Shown here: piece by piece, positions 6,444-8,031 of the stretch
Layout of the letters: each line of letters opens with the position of its first letter
How positions within the stretch are numbered: position 1 is the first letter of the stretch
NCBI GenBank assembly: GCA_023431245.1
Contig: JAEYXO010000182.1
Span: 1-8,031, forward strand
Length of the DNA stretch: 8,031 bases
Reading direction: 5' to 3'
DNA from: Pseudomonadota bacterium
GTDB taxonomy: Bacteria > Pseudomonadota > Gammaproteobacteria > Burkholderiales > SG8-41
Position numbers and translations under genes: made by a program
The notes under the pieces: model-generated
The model's database searches: none
Seen by the model: the letters and a program-made list of their open reading frames with translations, nothing else
Told to the model about the DNA's origin: nothing

Positions 6444-8031
<1,588 letters not shown>

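Overview
The window is one densely packed run of ten conserved housekeeping genes, all read from the minus strand. In transcription order (high to low coordinates) they are lepA (5' end outside the window), lepB, a small DUF4845 membrane protein, rnc, era, recO, pdxJ, acpS, nagZ and a family 5-type uracil-DNA glycosylase (3' end outside the window). The order lepA-lepB-DUF4845-rnc-era-recO-pdxJ-acpS is the classic gammaproteobacterial arrangement. The DNA is clearly GC-rich, apart from one short AT-rich island. PdxJ is of the type recalled from Xanthomonas relatives and Bacteroidetes rather than the E. coli type. The source is therefore probably a GC-rich gammaproteobacterium outside the enteric group, perhaps near Xanthomonadales or a similar deep lineage. 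I cannot name a genus.

Right part (about 5254-8031): the translation factor LepA/EF4, leader peptidase LepB and the DUF4845 protein. Gaps here are 9 and 18 bp, with Shine-Dalgarno (SD) sequences touching or just after the upstream stop codons. Middle part (2866-5223): RNase III, Era (4-bp ATGA overlap with rnc) and RecO. RecO is separated from era by a 73-bp AT-rich gap, the largest in the window, with a possible promoter and a hairpin over its SD. Left part (1-2820): PdxJ, AcpS (4-bp TTGA overlap, TTG start), NagZ and the uracil-DNA glycosylase.

The functions are protein translocation and elongation quality (LepA, LepB), RNA processing and 30S maturation (RNase III, Era), DNA repair (RecO, uracil-DNA glycosylase), vitamin B6 synthesis (PdxJ), acyl carrier protein activation (AcpS) and peptidoglycan recycling (NagZ). 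Tight spacing, overlaps and a single direction suggest one or a few polycistronic units. No stretch over 300 bases lacks a gene. I saw no tRNA or rRNA gene, mobile element, CRISPR array or convincing terminator. The long plus-strand reading frames are antisense shadows of GC-rich genes. I found no undescribed system. The points worth a second look are the PdxJ subtype, possible translational control at recO and rnc, and the repair enzyme placed after nagZ.
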